Source: Cyanoderma ruficeps (lineage: Eukaryota; Chordata; Aves; Passeriformes; Timaliidae). Taken from it: a stretch of DNA of 64,000 nucleotides. The stretch lies in the NCBI GenBank assembly GCA_008694505.1, contig VZDJ01007747.1, forward strand, positions 6,103,390 to 6,167,389, given 5' to 3'. Shown here piece after piece: positions 63,101 to 64,000 of the stretch (the first letter of the stretch is position 1; each line of letters opens with the position of its first letter). Made by a program: the position numbers and the translations under genes. The notes beneath the pieces were generated by a model. It did not search any database, had not been told where the DNA came from, and saw only the letters and a list, made by a program, of their open reading frames with translations.

Positions 63101-64000
63101 TGTTCATCCAACCGTATAAATCTGGCTTTAAAGTCTCACAAAACTAAACAATAGTTGATCTAGGTTGTAATTAAAAAAAAAGAATATTAAATACCTTTGG
63201 TAAAAATAGATATATTTAACAAGTTTAGAAAAGCAAATAGTTATATCGTCAAAAGGGGAGTATAAAAATGTACACGATAAAAAATAACAAACACACAAAA
63301 AAAATCTTCAGCCATAGTAGTAAGAATAAAGGCGCTGTTCTTTTCAATGTTTGCTTCTTTAGCTCACGTTATTGTCCAGTCTTCCTTCTAAAAGGCAGGA
63401 GCTTTACCAGAGCATATGGAAAAATCCAGTCCTTTCCTACCAGCATTAGACAAATTAAATTTAATTCGGAAAAAGACAGTCTGTTTTTACCCAAGTTTAT
63501 ACAAAAGAGAATGCTTTGATTTAGAGTACGTAGGAGTAGCTGAACACAGAAAGATTTCAGGTGTTTTCAACCAGAGGCCAGATGTACTTGAGCTGTAGAA
63601 GTGAGACAGCCAGCAGGATCAAGTCTCCATGATGTCAGCCTTCTAAATCTATTTTTTACTCCTAACTTATAAGTCCATGTATTGCCAAGAAAATTGTGGG
63701 GAACAACAACAATACATATATTTTAAATCCCTCATTGATGCCTTTCTCCCATCCTTTCACTGGGCCTCCAAACAGCTGTCACACAACATATAATCCCAGT
63801 TTCGCTTCTCCTCTTTTTAGAGCTCACTGTAAATCTTCAAGACGGAAGATCCCCAAAGCAAACAACTGAGATTACAGAAGGAGATAATGCACAAGCCCCA
63901 TAATAGAATCAGCCATTGATTGAACGTGCTTTGAAAGAAAACAGCACAATTAAATCATGTTTATCCTTCAGTATTCCCTTTGCACACACAGTCACACTCC
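57176..64000. other. Unique AT-rich non-coding sequence to the window end
   Basis: Nearly 7 kb without a recognised gene. It holds the longest open frame of the window, 61482-62042 plus (186 codons), next to a GC-richer patch (61090-61550) where frames overlap on both strands. Other frames are 57508-57885 minus (125 codons) and 59540-59773 plus (77 codons). None shows a conserved motif. Only short simple repeats are present. Confidence 0.5.

Noticed and set aside
1..64000. Endogenous retrovirus, DNA transposon, CRISPR array, tRNA or rRNA genes
   Set aside because: I looked for long terminal direct repeats, gag/pol-like frames, terminal inverted repeats with transposase frames, regularly spaced repeats and tRNA-like cloverleaf boxes. 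None was seen by eye; a weak or short example could still be missed without software.

Overview
This window looks like intergenic or deep-intronic nuclear DNA from a sauropsid, most likely a bird. The main reason is the interspersed repeats. All three clear mobile elements are CR1 LINE fragments, 5'-truncated, with the bird-type CR1 3' end (a 'CTCGATGACCTTGGAGGTCC...AATTCTATGAT' style tail). They cover only about 2.3 kb of 64 kb, which fits a compact, repeat-poor avian genome. The rest is AT-rich, has dense stop codons in all frames, and shows none of the features of bacterial or viral DNA: no operons, no ribosome-binding sites, no phage or plasmid genes.

Layout. 0-5 kb: a short CR1 tail (446-655), then unique AT-rich DNA with a poly-T tract beside an ambiguous base. 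5-13 kb: a perfect 11-bp hairpin (5773-5797), an A-rich patch and a decayed MIR-like SINE (11485-11585). 13-31 kb: unique DNA with GT/AC-rich low-complexity tracts, a strong G-quadruplex motif (15279-15310), an 18-bp tandem duplication and a perfect 10-bp inverted repeat (29721-29750). 31-41 kb: a run of 18 C and a (CTG)6 tract in otherwise unique DNA. 41-42.3 kb: a roughly 1-kb degraded CR1 (+) followed at once by a (TG)n(TA)n microsatellite. 42.3-55 kb: several weak ancient repeat relics, a clean 48-bp tandem duplication (45622-45717) and a broken poly-T tract. 55.4-57.2 kb: a possible terminal coding exon on the minus strand (55417-55710), then the best-preserved CR1, also minus strand, with readable reverse-transcriptase and C-terminal ORF2 remnants. 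57.2-64 kb: unique AT-rich DNA.

I recognise no complete gene, no tRNA, rRNA or other RNA gene, no CRISPR array and no endogenous retrovirus. The longest open frames (148-186 codons) look like chance ORFs or CR1 antisense frames. The one stretch that reads like real protein and has matching splice geometry is 55417-55710. I did not find evidence for a new biological system. The most useful leads are that candidate exon and the ancient SINE-like relics.
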